A stretch of DNA of 64,000 nucleotides from Pseudonocardiaceae bacterium (GTDB taxonomy: Bacteria; Actinomycetota; Actinomycetes; Mycobacteriales; Pseudonocardiaceae): NCBI GenBank assembly GCA_009377865.1, contig WHTH01000001.1, positions 1 to 64,000 on the forward strand, written 5' to 3'. Numbering within the stretch: position 1 is the stretch's first letter; each line of letters opens with the position of its first letter. This document shows, one piece after another, positions 7,343-17,245 of this stretch. Position numbers and translations under genes: made by a program. The notes beneath the pieces are model-generated. The model searched no databases and was not told the DNA's origin. It saw only the letters and a list, made by a program, of their open reading frames with translations.

Positions 7343-8188
7343 ATGACGACCAGCCCGACCGCGCCGACCCGCGTGGACGCTACCCAGTTCTCGGGCAAGG
7401 ACACCATGACCCGGCTGATCCGTCAGGAGTACCAGACCTGCTTCGACATGCTGGTCGCCGCCAGCGAGCAGGAATGGCACGCCCAGACCCCCTGTGATCT
7501 GTGGGAGGTCCGGGACATGGCCGGACACCTGCTCGACGCCGCCTACTGCTACCTCGGCTACTTCAAGCAGGCCGAGCACGGCTGGCCCACCGAGGAGCCC
7601 CGCGGCATGCGCCCCTACGCCGATGCCCTCGGGCGCAGCGCCCTGCAATATCGCAGCGTCTACCGCTGGGAGGTCCTCGGCCGGCTCGAGGCCTGCACCG
7701 AGCTGCTGTTCAGCTACTTCGACCGTCTCACCGAAGACGAGTGGGCCGGGAAGCTGGTGCCACACCGCTGGGTCGGCCCAGTGCCAGCGTTCATGATGGC
7801 CGCGTTCCAGCTCATGGACTACTCGGTGCACAACTGGGACCTGCGCAAGGCCCTCGGCCAGGAGGCCTTCGTCGACCACGAGGCCTCCGACACCCTCGTG
7901 CCGTTCATGTTCGGCCTGATGCAGATCTGCTTCGCCCCCGAACTCGCCGAGGGCGTGGACCTCAGCATCGACGTGCACATCTCCACCTCCGCTGACGAGC
8001 ACTGGACCGTGCAAGTCCGCGACGGGCAGCTGACCTACCAGCCCGGCAAGCCGGAGAACCCGGACGCAACCTTCACCTTCCCCTGCCACGAGTTCTGCCT
8101 GGACGTCTACCAGCGCCTGCAGGGCGGCACCGCCAGCGGCGACCAGCCGGCCATCGACACCTTCCGCAAGCTCTTCTTCACCATCTAA
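7343..8188 (+). CDS. Mycothiol-dependent maleylpyruvate isomerase-like protein
   Basis: 281 residues with a DinB-like metal-binding helical bundle. The N-terminal helix (TRLIRQEYQTCFDMLVAASE) is followed by CDLWEVRDMAGHLLDAAYCY, which supplies a metal His, and FQLMDYSVHNWDLRKALGQ with a second His. A C-terminal SCP2-like sheet ends the protein. This is the architecture of the mycothiol-dependent isomerase family. AAGGAGG sits eight bases before ATG 7343. In the family, mycothiol serves as cofactor for cis-trans isomerisation or conjugation; the exact reaction here is open. A strong hairpin follows the gene. Confidence 0.75.
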   Translation: MTTSPTAPTRVDATQFSGKDTMTRLIRQEYQTCFDMLVAASEQEWHAQTPCDLWEVRDMAGHLLDAAYCYLGYFKQAEHGWPTEEPRGMRPYADALGRSALQYRSVYRWEVLGRLEACTELLFSYFDRLTEDEWAGKLVPHRWVGPVPAFMMAAFQLMDYSVHNWDLRKALGQEAFVDHEASDTLVPFMFGLMQICFAPELAEGVDLSIDVHISTSADEHWTVQVRDGQLTYQPGKPENPDATFTFPCHEFCLDVYQRLQGGTASGDQPAIDTFRKLFFTI

Positions 8189-8225
8189 TTCACCCCGGCG
8201 ACGCCACCACCGTCGGCTCGAGTCC

Positions 8226-8261
8226 GCGAAACCCCGTCGGCCCCGAGCCGACAGGTTTCGC
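8226..8261 (+). terminator. Hairpin terminator after the isomerase-like gene
   Basis: Two stacked inverted repeats, GCGAAACC/GGTTTCGC (8226–8233 with 8254–8261) enclosing GTCGGC/GCCGAC (8236–8241 with 8247–8252), form a 14-bp stem with a five-base loop. There is no T-run, as usual in high-GC actinobacteria. A second, weaker hairpin GGCCGC/GCGGCC lies at 8305–8323. Confidence 0.6.
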
Positions 8262-8562
8262 TAAAGGTGCACATCGGAGCCCGACCAGCGGGCCGGAGTC
8301 CCAGGGCCGCGCATTATGCGGCCTAGCACCCGACAGGTCCCTGCTCTGTTACACGGGCGGGGCGAATCCGGTCCCTCCCACCCATACACGATGCGTGGGA
8401 GGAGGAAGGCCGCCTGGTCATCTTCGAGCGCGACGTGGTCTACACCCCAAGGACGTCACGTCCATGGCAGCGCGTTCTTCTTGACCGATGACGGCGGGTT
8501 GTACCGGGAACAGCGCATGGTTGTAGTCACGTCGCCAGGGTTTGCTGCCTGAGGAGTCGAGC
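8262..8562. other. Intergenic stretch with a coding remnant
   Basis: Around 8390–8460 the plus strand encodes WEEEGRLVIFERDVVYTP before stops, which looks like the end of a lost gene but has no recognisable family. The rest shows nothing clear apart from the hairpin at 8305–8323 and GAGGAG at 8551, the ribosome site of the next gene. Confidence 0.3.
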
Positions 8563-10083
8563 GTGAGTGAGGTCCTGACCCTGCCGGAGTTCCTTGCCCG
8601 GGCCGTGGCGCGGTGGCCCGACCAGCCGTGGTGCCGCGCGCCGGATGGTTCGGCCACCCGCGCAGAGGTCCACGCCGACGCCTGCCGCTGCGTGGGCGGG
8701 CTGCGGGCACTGGGCGTGTCCCCCGGTGACCACGTCGTGCTCGTGCTGCCCAACGGCCTGGACTTCGTGCGGGCCTGGCTGGGTGTGGTGCTGACCGGCG
8801 CGGTGAGCATCGCGGTCAACCCGAAGGCCGCCGCGTCCGAGCTCGCCAGCGTGGTCGAGGAGACCGGCGCGTCGCTGGTCATCGCCCCGGCGGGGACCCC
8901 GGTGCCGACACGCGTGACCCGCGTCGACGTCGCCGAGTTGTGCGCGGGCGGCCCGGCGGAGCCCGCGACCTGCACCCCGGACCAGCCGGCGTCCTACATC
9001 CAGAGTTCCGGCAGCACCGGGCGGCCGAAGTTCATCATCCAGACCCATGGCATGTACACGATGGCCGCCGAGGGCTACCCCTACTGGCTGGGCCTGACCG
9101 GCTCCGACGTGTTGCTGACGGGGCTGCCGCTGTCACACCTCAACGCGCAGGCCTACTCCACCCTCGGGTCCTTCGGCTGCGGCGCCCGGCTGGTCCTGCT
9201 GCCGCGGTTCTCGGCGAGCACCTTCTGGGAGACCGCCCGGGAGACCGGTGCCACGGTGGTCAACGCGATCGGCGCGATGGTCGAGATCCTCATGGCGCGC
9301 GAGCCGTCACCGGCCGAACGCGAGCACCGGCTGCGTTACTGCTACTCCGCGCCCGCGCCGCACCGGCAGCGGCATCAGGAGATCGAGCAGCGGTTCGGGT
9401 TCCGGCTGGTGATCGGCTACGCGCTGTCGGAGTCGCCGTACGGCCTGATCTCGCCCGTCGACGAGCCGACGGTGTACGGCTCGATGGGCCGGCCACGCCA
9501 GCACCCGCGGCTCGGGCAGATCAACAGCGCGCGGGTCGTCGACCCGCACACCGGCGCCGACGTCGCCACCGGCGAGGTGGGTGAGCTGCTGCTGTGCAAC
9601 CCGGCCACGACACCGGGGTACTTCGGTATGCCCGAGGAGTCGGCCGCGGTGCTGCGCGACGGTGGGCTGCACACCGGCGACCTCGCCCGCCGCGACGAGG
9701 CCGGCAACTACTACTTCGCCGGCCGGGTCAAGGAGATGATCCGCCGCCGCGGCGAGAACCTCTCCCCCTCCGACGTCGAGGTCGTGCTCGACGCGCACCC
9801 GGCCGTCTCGTCCAGCGCGGTGATCGGCGTGCCGTCGCCGCTGACCGAGGAGGACGTCAAGGGCTTCGTCCTGCTGCGCCCCGGCGAGCAGGTCGGGGTC
9901 ATCGAGCTGCGGGACTGGTGCGCCGACCGGCTGCCGCCCTACAAGCGGCCGCGCTACCTTGAGTTCGTCGAGCAGTGGCCGCTCACCGAGACCCAGAAGA
10001 TCGCCAAGAAGCAGCTGCCGACCGGCCGCACCGCCACCGAGATCGACCTGGAGAATGCGCCCGAGCCTGACACTAGGCCCTGA
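8563..10083 (+). CDS. Acyl-CoA/aryl-CoA ligase (AMP-dependent synthetase)
   Basis: 506 residues of the adenylate-forming superfamily, which activates a carboxylic acid with ATP to an acyl-AMP and then an acyl-CoA. Visible motifs are the P-loop SSGSTGRPKFIIQTHGMY, IGYALSESPYGL (A5 region), GLHTGDLARRDEAGNYYFAG with the conserved Asp, VKEMIRRRGENLSPSDVEVV hinge, and the terminal lysine in ETQKIAKKQLP. GTG 8563 is chosen because GAGGAG lies six bases before it; a TTG at 8542 is less likely. The closest general resemblance is to crotonobetaine/carnitine-CoA ligase-type enzymes. It may feed acyl-CoA to the adjoining CoA-ester operon. Confidence 0.85.
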   Translation: MSEVLTLPEFLARAVARWPDQPWCRAPDGSATRAEVHADACRCVGGLRALGVSPGDHVVLVLPNGLDFVRAWLGVVLTGAVSIAVNPKAAASELASVVEETGASLVIAPAGTPVPTRVTRVDVAELCAGGPAEPATCTPDQPASYIQSSGSTGRPKFIIQTHGMYTMAAEGYPYWLGLTGSDVLLTGLPLSHLNAQAYSTLGSFGCGARLVLLPRFSASTFWETARETGATVVNAIGAMVEILMAREPSPAEREHRLRYCYSAPAPHRQRHQEIEQRFGFRLVIGYALSESPYGLISPVDEPTVYGSMGRPRQHPRLGQINSARVVDPHTGADVATGEVGELLLCNPATTPGYFGMPEESAAVLRDGGLHTGDLARRDEAGNYYFAGRVKEMIRRRGENLSPSDVEVVLDAHPAVSSSAVIGVPSPLTEEDVKGFVLLRPGEQVGVIELRDWCADRLPPYKRPRYLEFVEQWPLTETQKIAKKQLPTGRTATEIDLENAPEPDTRP

Positions 10084-10163
10084 CCATCCTGCCGAAGCGA
10101 GACGACTCCGTGCGCACAGGCTCGGTACACCAGCCGCCGAGGCAGGTGCCGCTGCTGCTGCTG

Positions 10164-10536
10164 GCCATCTCCGACAACGGGCCCCAGATGCGCAGCCACA
10201 GCACCCGCGAGTTCCTCGCCGGGGTGGCCATCGCCCAGCAGTTCGGGCGCCCACACACCCCCACCGACCAGGCCTGGATCGAAAGCCTGTTCGGACACGT
10301 CAAGGGCGACTGGCCACACCTGGAGAAGATCACCGACCCCGGCCGAGCGTGAGCTCGACCGCGTGCGCCACGAATACAATACCGTGCGCCTGCACGCCGG
10401 GATCGGCTACGTCACCCCCGACGACGAACGCCATGGCCGCGGCGACGGCATCCGTCAGGCTCGCCGTGACGGGCTCGGCCACGCCCGGCAAGCCCGGGTC
10501 AACTACCGTCGAACCACAACCGAGGACCAACGATGA
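10164..10536 (+). pseudogene. IS3-family transposase OrfB, 3' fragment with frameshift
   Basis: The integrase core reads SDNGPQMRSHSTREFLAGVA and WIESLFGHVKGDWPHL, including the catalytic Asp and Glu of the DDE set. It then meets a stop at 10350. The continuation LDRVRHEYNTVRLHAGIGYV TPDDE lies in another frame and ends at 10536. The N-terminal half is missing. It cannot be active, and it marks the start of an IS-rich stretch. Confidence 0.8.
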
Positions 10537-10581
10537 TCACACCCGGCCCTGGTGGGGTATTCCATCGCCCGACTCCTTCAT

Positions 10582-10813
10582 TTACTCAGACACACCTCGG
10601 TCCTGGTGGCGGTGGCGCGGGTAGCAGGCGTCGGTGACCCGCCCGGTGGCGACCTCGAGGGCGGTGAACAGCGTGGTGGTGCCGTTTCGCTGGTAGTCGT
10701 AGGTGGCGCGTTCGGGCAGCCCGGGCCGGACCGGCAGCATCGGCGCGGTCCGGTTCAGGGCTTGGACCTGCGACTTCTCGTCCACGCAGAGCACCACGGC
10801 GTTGTCGGGTGGA
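10582..10813 (-). pseudogene. IS630-family transposase fragment
   Basis: The minus strand reads NAVVLCVDEKSQVQALNRTA and GTTTLFTALEVATG, the central DDE domain of IS630-type transposases (first catalytic Asp in CVDEKSQ). Similarity begins at about 10813, exactly where a group II intron 3' end is predicted, and ends near 10600. Both the 5' half and the last catalytic residue are gone. Confidence 0.75.
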
Positions 10814-11085
10814 GTCGGCCTGGGGCGCGGTGTCGGCGTTACCGCCGATCCGTTTCCCCAGGCCGCTCGCCGAACCCGGCGTGCGACTCTCACCGCACCG
10901 GGCTCTCCACGGTTGCTGCCGTCGGGCGTTGGTTGTGCAGGGCCCAGGGGTTGGGGATCGTGTTGCCCCGGTATCGGTAGCGGGTGACCGGTACTGATGC
11001 CAGGTTGAACAGGTCGATCCCGTCCGCCGTGATCGGTTTCCACCGCCCGGCGGGGGGACCTGATCGAGGGCGCCGCGCGGCGTAC
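10814..11085 (-). mobile_element. Group II intron, 3' end (maturase tail, domains V and VI)
   Basis: Minus-strand bases 10905–10872 form a canonical 34-nt domain V: GAGCCCGG pairs with CCGGGTTC (8 bp), with an upper stem GTGCG/CGCAC capped by GAGA. Domain VI follows (10864–10817) with the perfect 9-bp stem GGCCTGGGG/CCCCAGGCC, and the predicted intron end is AC at 10814. Upstream codons reading LFNLASVPVTRYRYRGNTIP NPW resemble the C-terminal tail of the intron reverse transcriptase/maturase. The rest of the intron is absent, so it is a truncated, presumably immobile copy inside an IS630 gene. Confidence 0.7.
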
Positions 11086-11119
11086 CTTCCTCGGTGATGC
11101 CGGCGCTGCCCACGCCACG

Positions 11120-11251
11120 AAGCCGCCCGAGCTGGCCGAGGAGGGGTCGCAGTGACCTCCCCGGCAGCCCGGTGGGCACTGTCCCCGACCGACCACCGCG
11201 CACACGCCGTGACCGACGACTGCGGACGACGAACGGGCCGGGCGATGACCG
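11120..11251 (+). repeat. 132-bp direct repeat, copy 1
   Basis: Matches 13509–13640 in the same orientation over 132 bases with about five mismatches (about 96% identity), 2389 bases apart. It carries a strong ribosome site (GAGGAGGGG), a GTG start and the first 33 codons of a small gene. Similarity ends sharply on both sides. Confidence 0.85.
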
Positions 11252-11262
11252 CCCGCTGCTGA
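11152..11262 (+). pseudogene. Truncated small gene of the RWALSP family (36 codons)
   Basis: GTG 11152 follows GAGGAGGGG by five bases. The product begins VTSPAARWALSPTDHRAHAV, identical in its first 23 residues to the copy at 13541, then stops at TGA 11262 just after the repeat ends. The Cys-Gly-His segment found in the other copy is lost, so this one is probably non-functional. No known domain. A third relative is at 56363–56509 beside an XRE regulator. Confidence 0.45.
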
Positions 11263-11387
11263 CCGGGATGGTCAGCAGCAGTGGATCGCCACCAGCTGCG
11301 TAGCCCACCCCCTGGAAACGCACCGCCGCCGCGGGAGAGGCCGACGTCTTCGCGCTGTGCGGCCGGAACCTGCTGGAGCAGGTCAAC

Positions 11388-12146
11388 GTGCTGCCGCACG
11401 CGGTGGAACGCTTCCAGCAACGGTGCGGCGGGCACCGCGATCCCGACCGCGCCCGCCGGGAACTGCTGGACCGGCTCGCGCCCACAGCGCGCGCCAGCCG
11501 GCGACCGCCGTCCTGGTGCACCACCCGCCGAGCGGACTTCTACCTCGTGGCAGGCACTGACGACGAGTACTGCCTGCCCTGCCGGCCGGGCAGTGGTACT
11601 CGCCGGTTCGATGCGATCACCTGCATCCATCGTGCCGGGAACCTCTTCGAACTCACCGGTCCGCGGCTCGCCGCCTCCTGCCGCCGCGATCCGGTCACGT
11701 TGCCATCCGGTAGCGACCAGCAGCACCTGCTCGACCAGGCGTTTCAGTTTGCCGGGCGGCTGTCCTGGCACCAGCCACGCTCGGCCAAGCCACACTCGGC
11801 GGCGCGATGGTGGATCGTGTTCCACGGCCGCATCGCCGCACCCGTCTCATGGGAACCAGCCGCCGAGCACCCACTGCTGATCCTGGGCGTCGCGGACCAC
11901 CCCACCGGCCACTGCTGGTGCGCTGGTTCGCCAGGCTCCGCCACCGTTTCGCTTCGCAACCGTGACGCAGGCACGGTCGCGTCGGTGGAGAAAGGTGCAC
12001 CGCCACTGACGGACAACCCAGCGTCAGACCCGCAGCCCGATGCGGCGCGCGAAGCCGGCGAGGCTATCGGTGGCTCGCGCGTCGGCCTCTGCCAGCGTCG
12101 CCACCGTCTCGCGCACCTGCGGGTCGTATCGGGTCTGCTCCGGTGA
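11388..12146 (+). CDS. Hypothetical protein, possibly 5'-truncated
   Basis: The frame is open from 11304; the first usable start is GTG 11388. Coding-like sequence with many Cys and aromatic residues is present (PPSWCTTRRADFYLVAGTDD and EYCLPCRPGSGTRRFDAITC), but no family is recognised. Codons before 11388 (DVFALCGRNLLEQVNV) look as well conserved as those after it, so the real N-terminus may have been lost in the repeat and intron scar. The last 120 bases overlap the convergent gene at 12024–12524, and the native C-terminus may end earlier. Confidence 0.35.
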   Translation: MLPHAVERFQQRCGGHRDPDRARRELLDRLAPTARASRRPPSWCTTRRADFYLVAGTDDEYCLPCRPGSGTRRFDAITCIHRAGNLFELTGPRLAASCRRDPVTLPSGSDQQHLLDQAFQFAGRLSWHQPRSAKPHSAARWWIVFHGRIAAPVSWEPAAEHPLLILGVADHPTGHCWCAGSPGSATVSLRNRDAGTVASVEKGAPPLTDNPASDPQPDAAREAGEAIGGSRVGLCQRRHRLAHLRVVSGLLR

Positions 12147-12524
12147 GACCTCGTAGGCGCTCTGCAACGCCTGCAGGGACTTCGAGGTCGCCATGCAGTA
12201 GGAAGCCGCGGCCAGGTCGATCCAGTGGTGGCCGGCGCGCTCGCGCTGCGTGACGGGTGGGACGACGATCCGGCTGGCGTTACTGGGCTCCCCCGGTGTC
12301 GCAGTCGTCACGGTCGGTCCAGCCTCGGTTGAGGCTGTGCTTGTAGGAGTCGATCGGATCCATGAGGGTTCGACGCCGAGGGCACGAAGCAGCATCCCAG
12401 CTCCACCGAGTGCTTCGCCCGCATTCCCGTGCGCGACCTCGGGGTTGAGTCCGTGGCTGCGCAGGAGTTCGGTGACGTCGTTGATGAGGTGGTAGGGGTC
12501 GTAGGACTGGCCCGCAGCTGTCAT
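12024..12524 (-). CDS. Hypothetical protein coupled to purC
   Basis: 166 residues. ATG 12524 shares its A with the purC stop (TGATG), so it is in the purC operon. The N-terminal third reads YDPYHLINDVTELLRSHGLN, followed by a Thr/Pro-rich linker (about residues 60–90) and a helical C-terminal half with SYCMATSKSLQALQSAYEV. There is no signal peptide, metal motif or known domain. The start is supported by the overlap only. Function unknown. Confidence 0.55.
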   Translation of the reverse strand: MTAAGQSYDPYHLINDVTELLRSHGLNPEVAHGNAGEALGGAGMLLRALGVEPSWIRSTPTSTASTEAGPTVTTATPGEPSNASRIVVPPVTQRERAGHHWIDLAAASYCMATSKSLQALQSAYEVSPEQTRYDPQVRETVATLAEADARATDSLAGFARRIGLRV

Positions 12525-13372
12525 CAGGCTGTCTCCTCGTTCGGCCAGGTTCGACGGGTGATCCGTTCGTAGACTTCGATGTAGCGGGCGCTGGTGGCGG
12601 CGACGATGTCGTCCGGCACTGGCGGGGCTGGTGGGGTCTTGTCCCAGCCCGTGCCGGCCGCCCAGTCGCGCACGAACTGCTTGTCGAAGGCGAACTGCGT
12701 TCGGCCAGGCTCCCACGCCTCGGCCGGCCAGAATCGCGAGGAGTCCGACGTGAGCACCTCGTCGCCGAGCATCAACTGGCCGTCGGCAGACCACCCGAAC
12801 TCGAACTTGGTGTCGGCCATGATGATGCCGTTGCGCGCGGTGGTCTCGGCGCCCCGCGAGTACAGCTGGATCGTCAGGTCCCGCAGCCGGGCGGCGAGGT
12901 CGGCGCCGACCCGGTCAACGATGTCGTCAAAGGTGATGAACTCGTCGTGCGCGCCACCGCTGGCCTTGGTGGTCGGTGTGAAGATCGGCTCGGGCAGTTT
13001 GGAGCCCTCCACCAGGCCCTCGGGCAGCGGTACCCCGGAGACCGAGCCATGCTTCTCGTACTCCTTGAGCCCGAGCCCGGCGAGGTAGCCGCGTGCGATG
13101 CACTCAACCTGGATGACGTCGAGACGCTGGCAGCGCACGGCGCGGACAGCCCACTCGTCCGGCACGTCGGTGCCCGAGATCACATGGTGCGGCACGATGT
13201 CGACGAGCTGATCGAACCACCACAACGACAGCTGCGTGAGCAACTTGCCCTTCTCCGGGATCGGAGTAGGAAGCACCACGTCATAGACGGACACCCGGTC
13301 AGAGGCGACCAGGATGACGTCCTCGCCGTCCGCGTACACATCGCGGACCTTGCCTGAGTGCAGGAGCTCCAT
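12524..13372 (-). CDS. purC: SAICAR synthetase (PurC)
   Basis: Catalyses the ATP-dependent joining of aspartate to CAIR in purine synthesis. About 282 residues, the normal long form. Motifs are HSGKVRDVYADGEDVILVAS at the start (ATP-binding), VECIARGYLAG, GGAHDEFITFDD and MADTKFEFGWSADGQLMLGD with the conserved acidic residues, and LTSDSSRFWPAEAWEPG. ATG 13372 is preferred over GTG 13378 because GAAGGG stands five bases upstream of it. No other pur gene is adjacent. Confidence 0.95.
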   Translation of the reverse strand: MELLHSGKVRDVYADGEDVILVASDRVSVYDVVLPTPIPEKGKLLTQLSLWWFDQLVDIVPHHVISGTDVPDEWAVRAVRCQRLDVIQVECIARGYLAGLGLKEYEKHGSVSGVPLPEGLVEGSKLPEPIFTPTTKASGGAHDEFITFDDIVDRVGADLAARLRDLTIQLYSRGAETTARNGIIMADTKFEFGWSADGQLMLGDEVLTSDSSRFWPAEAWEPGRTQFAFDKQFVRDWAAGTGWDKTPPAPPVPDDIVAATSARYIEVYERITRRTWPNEETA

Positions 13373-13508
13373 CGCCACCCTTCGCTTCAGCCCTCGACGC
13401 GGTACTCGTAGGAGCGTAGGCGTTCACCGCGCCCAACTCACCCCCGCCCGACGGAGCGCGCCGACATCGTGCGTGCATACCAGCCACTGCGCGGACCCGC
13501 CGGGTAGC

Positions 13509-13640
13509 AAGCCGCCCGAGCTGCCCGAGGAGGGGTCGCGGTGACCTCCCCGGCAGCCCGGTGGGCACTGTCCCCGACCGACCACCGCGCACATGCCGTG
13601 ACCGACGACCGCGGACGACGAACAGGCCGGGCGATGACCG
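13509..13640 (+). repeat. 132-bp direct repeat, copy 2
   Basis: About 96% identical to 11120–11251 in the same orientation. It ends inside the small gene at 13541–13699, whose C-terminal part differs from copy 1. The two copies flank purC and its partner, so recombination between them would delete about 2.4 kb including purC. Confidence 0.85.
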
Positions 13641-13699
13641 CGAGCTGCGGGCACGCCATGGCACCCGAGGCCAGCCTCGGCGAATGGTTCCCCGAATGA
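13541..13699 (+). CDS. Small protein of 52 residues, RWALSP family
   Basis: GTG 13541 is preceded by GAGGAGGGG at a five-base spacing. The protein begins VTSPAARWALSPTDHRAHAV, passes through TGRAMTASCGHAMAPEA and ends GEWFPE. The CGH followed by a short tail looks like the first half of a small zinc-ribbon; the second Cys pair expected in such proteins is absent. Divergent from ilvC and purC and not in an obvious operon. Relatives at 11152 and 56363 share RWA-SP-D-R-HA. Function unknown. Confidence 0.5.
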   Translation: MTSPAARWALSPTDHRAHAVTDDRGRRTGRAMTASCGHAMAPEASLGEWFPE

Positions 13700-13767
13700 C
13701 TGGGTACGCACCCGGCGCACCCGACCGTTGATGTCCCCCACGTCCCCATGAGGGCGTGACGGCAACG

Positions 13768-14856
<1,089 letters not shown>

Positions 14857-15363
14857 TCAGCGGACCGACACGGCGGTGATCGCACGCGGTCCCCGCCCGA
14901 TCGCGACCATGCCGGACTGCACCGTCTCGCGGACGCCGAACGGCTCGAGCATCCGCAACAGCGCGTCGAGCTTGTCGGCGGTGCCGGTCGCCTCGATGGT
15001 GAGCGCCTCCGGCGACACGTCGACGACCTTGGCCCGGAACAGCTGCACGGTCTCGAGCACCTGCGACCGCACGGTGGCATCGGCCCGAACCTTGATGAGC
15101 ATCAGCTCGCGGCACACCGCCACCCCGGGGTCCAGCTCGACGATCTTGATGACGTTGATGAGCTTGTTCAGCTGCTTGGTAACCTGCTCGAGCGGGAGTT
15201 CGTCGACATTGACCGTGATGGTCATCCGAGAGATGTCGGGGCTCTCGGTCGGGCCGACTGCCAGTGACTCGATGTTGAATCCGCGCCGGCTGAAGAGCCC
15301 GGCGACGCGCGCGAGCACGCCGGGCTTGTCCTCCACCAGCACGGACAGCGTGTGCCGGGTCAT
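14857..15363 (-). CDS. ilvN: Acetolactate synthase regulatory subunit (IlvN)
   Basis: 168 residues. The N-terminal ACT domain begins LSVLVEDKPGVLARVAGLFS and includes RRGFNIESLAVGPTE; the C-terminal ALS_ss_C domain ends GVRETVQSGMVAIGRG. It binds valine and makes the catalytic subunit feedback sensitive. ATG 15363 overlaps the ilvB stop by one base (TGATG), so the two subunits are translationally coupled. Confidence 0.96.
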   Translation of the reverse strand: MTRHTLSVLVEDKPGVLARVAGLFSRRGFNIESLAVGPTESPDISRMTITVNVDELPLEQVTKQLNKLINVIKIVELDPGVAVCRELMLIKVRADATVRSQVLETVQLFRAKVVDVSPEALTIEATGTADKLDALLRMLEPFGVRETVQSGMVAIGRGPRAITAVSVR

Positions 15364-17180
15364 CAGGTCTCGTCCTCCTCGAACAGTGGCCTGATCCCGC
15401 GCGCCGCCATGATCTGGTCGTTGCCGGTGCCCGCCGCGACCATCGGCCACACCTGGGCATCCTTGCCCACCACGAAGTCGATCACGACGGGGCGGTCCTC
15501 GATCGCCATCGCCTGGCCGATCACCGCGTCCACCTCGGACGCGGTCTCGCAGCGAAGCCCGGTGCAGCCCAGCGACTCGGCGAGCATCACGAAATCCGGG
15601 ATTCGCGTGTGGGTGCCGAGGTCGGTCTGCGAGTAGCGTTCGGAGTAAAAGAGGTTCTGCCACTGCCGGACCATGCCCAGGTTCCCGTTGTTGATCACGG
15701 CGACCTTGATCGGGATTTTCTCGATCGCGCAGGTCGCGAGCTCCTGATTGGTCATCTGGAAGCAGCCGTCGCCGTCGATCGCCCACACCGTCGCATCGGG
15801 CCTGCCGAGCTTGGCCCCCATGGCGGCGGGCACCGCGAAGCCCATGGTGCCCAGGCCGCCGGAATTGATCCATGTGCGCGGGTGCTCGTAACGGATGAAC
15901 TGGGCCGCCCACATCTGGTGCTGACCCACGCCGGCTGTATAGACGGCGTCCGGCCCGGCCAGCGCCCCGATTCGCTCGATGACGTACTCGGGTGACAGCG
16001 ACCCGTCCGACGGCGACTCGTAGCCCAGCGGGAAGGTCTCACACCAGTTGGACAGCTGCGACCACCACTCCTGCAGGTCGATCCGGGCGCCGTCGTCGAG
16101 CTCCGCCTGCACCGCCGCGATCAGCTCGCCGATCACCTCGGTGCAGTCCCCCACGATCGGCACGTCGGCCCGCCGGTTCTTCGAGATTTCCGCCGGGTCG
16201 ATGTCGGCGTGCACGATCGCGGCATCGTGGGCGAAGGTGGACAGCTGCCCGGTGACCCGGTCGTCGAACCGGGCGCCGAGCGCCACCAGCAGGTCGGACT
16301 TCTGCATCGCCGCCACGGCGGCCACCGTCCCGTGCATGCCCGGCATCCCGACGTGCTGTGGATGCGAATCGGGGAACGCGCCCCGTGCCATCAGCGTGGT
16401 CACCACCGGGGCACCGGTGAGCTCGGCGAGCTCGCGCAGCACGGCCGTCGCGCCGGACTTGATCACGCCCCCACCGACGTAGAGCACCGGCCGGTGCGCG
16501 GAGGTGATCAACCGCGCGGCCTCGCGGACCTGCTTGCCGTGCGGGCGGGTCGTGGGGCGGTAGCCAGGCAAGTGCATCTCGGGCGGCCAGGCGAACGAGG
16601 TCTGCGCCTGCAGCACGTCCTTCGGGATGTCGACCAGCACCGGGCCCGGGCGTCCGGTGGCGGCCAGGTGGAACGCCTCAGCAATCGCCTGCGGGATCTT
16701 CGCCGGGTCGGTCACGAGCATGTTGTGCTTGGTGATGGGCATGGTGATGCCCGAGATGTCTGCTTCCTGGAAGCCGTCTGTGCCGATCATCGGACGGGCC
16801 ACCTGGCCGGTGATCGCGACCATCGGGACGGAGTCCATGTGTGCGTCGGCCAGCGGCGTGACGAGATTGGTCGCGCCCGGACCCGAGGTCGCCATGCACA
16901 CGCCGACCTTCCCGGTCGCCTGCGCGTAGCCGGCTGCCGCGTGGCCGGCACCCTGCTCGTGACGAACCAGCACATGGCGCACCGACTCCGAATCGAGCAG
17001 CGGGTCGTAGGCCGGCAGGATCGCACCACCGGGGATCCCGAACACCGCGTCGCACCCGACGGCCTCGAGGGCACGGACCAGCGACTGCGCGCCGGTGACC
17101 CGTACCGGTGCGCCGGCAGGCGGCGCCGGCTTGGGCGGCGACGCCGGGACGGGCGCTTCTCGCGGGGTGACGGTGGTCAT
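15363..17180 (-). CDS. ilvB: Acetolactate synthase catalytic subunit (IlvB)
   Basis: 605-residue ThDP enzyme that condenses pyruvate, or pyruvate with 2-ketobutyrate, for valine/leucine and isoleucine synthesis. [17 protein letters not shown] and [20 protein letters not shown] carry the catalytic Glu, [10 protein letters not shown] and [20 protein letters not shown] lie in the FAD-binding middle domain, and the ThDP/Mg motif is [20 protein letters not shown] followed by [13 protein letters not shown]. The first 27 residues are Pro/Ala-rich. A leader peptide and terminator hairpin precede it. Confidence 0.97.
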   Translation of the reverse strand: MTTVTPREAPVPASPPKPAPPAGAPVRVTGAQSLVRALEAVGCDAVFGIPGGAILPAYDPLLDSESVRHVLVRHEQGAGHAAAGYAQATGKVGVCMATSGPGATNLVTPLADAHMDSVPMVAITGQVARPMIGTDGFQEADISGITMPITKHNMLVTDPAKIPQAIAEAFHLAATGRPGPVLVDIPKDVLQAQTSFAWPPEMHLPGYRPTTRPHGKQVREAARLITSAHRPVLYVGGGVIKSGATAVLRELAELTGAPVVTTLMARGAFPDSHPQHVGMPGMHGTVAAVAAMQKSDLLVALGARFDDRVTGQLSTFAHDAAIVHADIDPAEISKNRRADVPIVGDCTEVIGELIAAVQAELDDGARIDLQEWWSQLSNWCETFPLGYESPSDGSLSPEYVIERIGALAGPDAVYTAGVGQHQMWAAQFIRYEHPRTWINSGGLGTMGFAVPAAMGAKLGRPDATVWAIDGDGCFQMTNQELATCAIEKIPIKVAVINNGNLGMVRQWQNLFYSERYSQTDLGTHTRIPDFVMLAESLGCTGLRCETASEVDAVIGQAMAIEDRPVVIDFVVGKDAQVWPMVAAGTGNDQIMAARGIRPLFEEDET

Positions 17181-17245
17181 CGGGCCTGCCTCTGGTCTCG
17201 ATCGGGGACAGCTGGGGCGCGGTCAGGGTGACGGTTGTCTCGACA

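Noticed and set aside
10890-11825. Long minus-strand frame ending in the maturase-like tail
   Set aside because: Only the last 50 or so codons look like an intron maturase; the rest is antisense to the plus-strand repeat and hypothetical gene and shows no reverse transcriptase motifs.
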